Shown here in pieces: positions 39,044-41,018 of a DNA stretch of 41,018 nt (positions are counted from its first letter, which is position 1; the number at the start of each line of letters is the position of its first letter). Source of the DNA: Oscillospiraceae bacterium (GTDB taxonomy: Bacteria > Bacillota_A > Clostridia > Oscillospirales > Oscillospiraceae); the NCBI GenBank assembly GCA_017398105.1, contig JAFQHF010000191.1, positions 1 to 41,018 on the forward strand, written 5' to 3'. The notes beneath the pieces are model-generated. The model was not told the DNA's origin and ran no database searches. It worked only from the letters and a program-made list of their open reading frames with translations. The position numbers and the translations under genes were made by a program.

Positions 39044-40543
39044 ATGGCACAGTTTGTTAAATTGGACCCCACGCTGGCAAAGCAGCTTCGGGTCGTGGAT
39101 GAGCGGCTCATGTCCTACAATGTGGAGATGACCGAGGTTACCGGCGGCACCTTCTGGAAGGCTTACACCCCGGAACAGATCGCCGGAACGGAGCCTGTCC
39201 CGCCTCTGGTGAACCTGGCCGATATGGTCAAGCTCCAGGAGTGGTACGATCCCATCGATACCAAGAATGAGCGGCTGATCAACCTGGCAAAGGCCTTCGG
39301 CCCTGTCTGGGTCCGTGTTTCCGGCACCTGGGCAAACAAGACTTACTATAATTTCGACGGCAAGTACGAGCCCGGCGTGGTTCCTGCAGGCTTCCAGAAT
39401 GTGCTGCAGAAGGATCAGTGGCTGAGCCTGCTGGACTTCGTGAAGGCTGTGGACGGCAAGCTGCTGATCTCCTTCGCAAACTGCCCCGGTATCCACGATG
39501 CCGAGACCCCCTGGTCTCCCTGGCAGGCCAAGCAGATCATGGATCTGAGCATCGAGTACGGTGTTCCCGTGAATGCTGTGGAATTTACCAATGAGCCCAA
39601 CCTGATGAACACCTCCGGCTTCCCCGCCGGCTATACCGCTGCCCACTTCCGCCGGGATCAGGAGATCGCCAACGGCTGGCTGCGGGAAAACTATCCCGGC
39701 GTTCTGGTGGTTGGCCCCAGCTCCACCGACTCCACCGTCATCGAGATGGGCCCCGGGGCCAAGGGCGGCGCTGGCATCGGCGATGCCATGCCCGATGCGG
39801 TTACCACCCATGATCTGATGTGTGAATACAAGGTTCCCATGGATGTGTTCACCTACCATTACTACAACGGCATTTCCGAGCGTCTGGAATCCGTCATGCC
39901 CGCCGGTCACTGGCAGGCAAGCCAGGCCCACACCGATGATTATCTGGCCATGGCCGGTCTGTGCGCCCGCAGCTATGCTCCCATCCGGGATCAGTACATT
40001 CCCGGCGCCCAGATGTGGGTCACCGAGTCCGGCGATGCCGGCGGCGGCGGCAACACCTGGGGCTCCACCTATCTGGATGTGCTGCGCACCCTGAACGAGC
40101 TGGGCGATTTTGCCACCGTCACCGACGGCATTATCTTCCACAACACCCTGGCTTCCTCCGACTACGGCTTCCTGCAGCACGGCACCTTCGAGCCCCGTCC
40201 CAACTACTGGGCAGTCCTGCTGTGGAATACCCTGATGGGCACCACCGTTTACGAGGCAGGCGTGGAAGGCCATGTGTACTGCCACTCCCGCAAGGACGGC
40301 AAGCCCGGCTTTGTTTACCTGATCGTCAACAACGATCTGGAGAACGCAAAGACCTACGAGCTTCCCGGCGAAGCAGAGCTGTACGCCCTGGCAGGCCGTG
40401 ACGGCATGAGAAGCTCCGTCATGACCCTGAACGGCACCGCGCTGGCAGCAGGCCCCAAGGGCGAACTGCCCCAGCTGACCGGCGTCAAGGTCAGCGGCAC
40501 TGTGGAAGTTGCTCCCGGCAGCTGCGCATTTATCGTTGTGTAA
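39044..40543 (+). CDS. GH79/clan GH-A-like glycoside hydrolase, cytoplasmic
   Basis: This 499-aa protein resembles GH79 (heparanase/beta-glucuronidase) and related clan GH-A enzymes: an N-terminal strand with VWVRVSGTWANKTYYN as in heparanase, an acid/base motif VEFTNEPN with E184, and a nucleophile motif MWVTESGDAGG with E328, followed by a C-terminal beta domain (about 400-499). There is no signal peptide, so it acts on imported oligosaccharides. The substrate is not evident; glucuronides are one option. A weak AAGGAG lies 16 nt before the ATG. It has its own promoter and a strong terminator at 40591-40634. Confidence 0.7.
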   Translation: MAQFVKLDPTLAKQLRVVDERLMSYNVEMTEVTGGTFWKAYTPEQIAGTEPVPPLVNLADMVKLQEWYDPIDTKNERLINLAKAFGPVWVRVSGTWANKTYYNFDGKYEPGVVPAGFQNVLQKDQWLSLLDFVKAVDGKLLISFANCPGIHDAETPWSPWQAKQIMDLSIEYGVPVNAVEFTNEPNLMNTSGFPAGYTAAHFRRDQEIANGWLRENYPGVLVVGPSSTDSTVIEMGPGAKGGAGIGDAMPDAVTTHDLMCEYKVPMDVFTYHYYNGISERLESVMPAGHWQASQAHTDDYLAMAGLCARSYAPIRDQYIPGAQMWVTESGDAGGGGNTWGSTYLDVLRTLNELGDFATVTDGIIFHNTLASSDYGFLQHGTFEPRPNYWAVLLWNTLMGTTVYEAGVEGHVYCHSRKDGKPGFVYLIVNNDLENAKTYELPGEAELYALAGRDGMRSSVMTLNGTALAAGPKGELPQLTGVKVSGTVEVAPGSCAFIVV

Positions 40544-40590
40544 CCGGACACTTTTTCATTTCCTTACTTGTTTCCATATTTCTCCCTTTC

Positions 40591-40634
40591 GCAGCAGAAC
40601 CGCCCGGAGCTTCCGGGCGGTTCTGCTGCCTTTT
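40591..40634 (+). terminator. Terminator of the GH79-like gene
   Basis: GCAGCAGAACCGCCCGGA pairs with TTCCGGGCGGTTCTGCTGC around a tiny loop, then CTTTT. A very stable intrinsic terminator. Confidence 0.9.
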
Positions 40635-40667
40635 GGCGGAAAAGGCCGTGCTGATGATTGTGTTGCA

Positions 40668-40816
40668 GTAGGGCGGGCTGCCCTACCGCAGTGCATTTTT
40701 GCGCTGCCATTTTCCAACATCCTGCGTTAACCCGATAAGCACAATAGAATATTAACAGAATTGCGAAACCCCAAATCCTCTGTTATGGAAGGCTGAGGGA
40801 GGGTCAAGACCCTCCC
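40668..40816. repeat. Two intergenic palindromes ending in CCCTAC
   Basis: GTAGGG-CGGGCTG-CCCTAC (40668-40686) and GGGAGGGTC-AA-GACCCTCCC followed by CTAC (40797-40820) resemble the palindrome at 35638-35657, which is also followed by CTAC. They look like a short dispersed intergenic repeat family. Confidence 0.5.
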
Positions 40817-41018
40817 CTACGATAGATTCTTTCGTTTCTGCCACATGCAAAGGCCCAGGCACTATGCGCCTGGGCCTCAGACTGTAGAAAAAGCCTCGCA
40901 GAGTTTTCTGCGTGAGCAGAAAATAAAGTCCAAAACCGTTTTCGACCGCGGCGTGTACGTGGGCGAAAACACATATCAGGCTGCAAGTGTGCGAGTTGTG
41001 TGCCGGAGGCACACAAGG

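Larger units (their letters stand above)
40544..41018. other. Gene-free end of the window, palindrome-rich
   Basis: No gene is supported. It holds the terminator at 40591-40634, two dispersed-repeat palindromes (GTAGGG/CCCTAC at 40668-40686 and GGGAGGGTC/GACCCTCCC at 40797-40816), a 10-bp stem AGGCCCAGGC/GCCTGGGCCT (40851-40877), and a stem GTGTGCC/GGCACAC near the right edge. Confidence 0.6.

Noticed and set aside
1..41018. tRNA or rRNA genes as an integration site
   Set aside because: I saw no cloverleaf-like or rRNA-like sequence at the repeats or elsewhere in the window.

Overview
The window looks like chromosomal DNA of a gut Clostridia bacterium (Oscillospiraceae/Ruminococcaceae type). 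The reasons are strong AGGAGG-type ribosome sites, sigma-A promoters, a clostridial TnpV cassette, and a GH112 phosphorylase beside a DUF6903-type small membrane protein and a sugar ABC transporter. This placement is inferred from gene content only.

Layout. (1) 1-3805: a mobile-element replication and regulation module: a D5/P4-type helicase and a CHC2 zinc-finger primase on the minus strand, divergent from an XRE regulator and a sigma-70-like factor. (2) 3806-4703: gene-free DNA with a bidirectional terminator and a decayed copy of a TnpV promoter region. (3) 4704-29760: a large accessory system that I do not recognise as any named system. (4) 29826-30600: a TnpV/DUF6809-like cassette whose upstream region is a direct repeat of 4473-4597. 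The two copies lie about 26.0 kb apart and bracket the whole accessory system. (5) 31066-40543: glycan catabolism, with a GH112 phosphorylase, a sugar ABC transporter, AraC-type and TetR-type regulators and a GH79/clan GH-A-like hydrolase. (6) 40544-41018: palindrome-rich intergenic DNA.

The accessory system is divergent around 19273-19453. Leftward, from a perfect TTGACA-17-TATAAT promoter, run a 917-aa WYL-domain protein, a 3083-aa protein (two OST-HTH/LOTUS-like domains, a very long helical region, a beta-sandwich and a C-terminal STAND-type NTPase) and a 788-aa AAA/STAND-type ATPase with a HEPN-like Rx4H motif. Rightward run a small membrane protein, three related small proteins (two close, one distant) sharing one Cys, a JAB-E1 (ThiF) fusion with three in-frame SD-ATG repeats, a ClpB-like AAA+ ATPase, a two-TM protein, a HerA/VirB4-like ATPase with a Cys cluster, a HExxH metallopeptidase-like protein with a Thr/Asp/Gly-rich head, a small helical protein, and a monocistronic 58-aa peptide with tandem W(H/Y)GG repeats.

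Three rightward transcripts (starting at 19454, 24064 and 28764) carry the same upstream element, GCA-N7-C-R-TCCGCAGA, each time exactly 27 nt before a -10 hexamer with a poor -35. This reads as one activator regulon. The obvious candidate activator is the WYL protein, made from the strong divergent promoter. My working hypothesis is an inducible, NTPase-rich conflict or stress system with a minimal ubiquitin-like arm: the JAB cuts after Gly-Gly, the E1 adenylates the new C terminus, and the GG-repeat peptide is the tag. The domain calls rest on visible motifs; the system-level function is inference.
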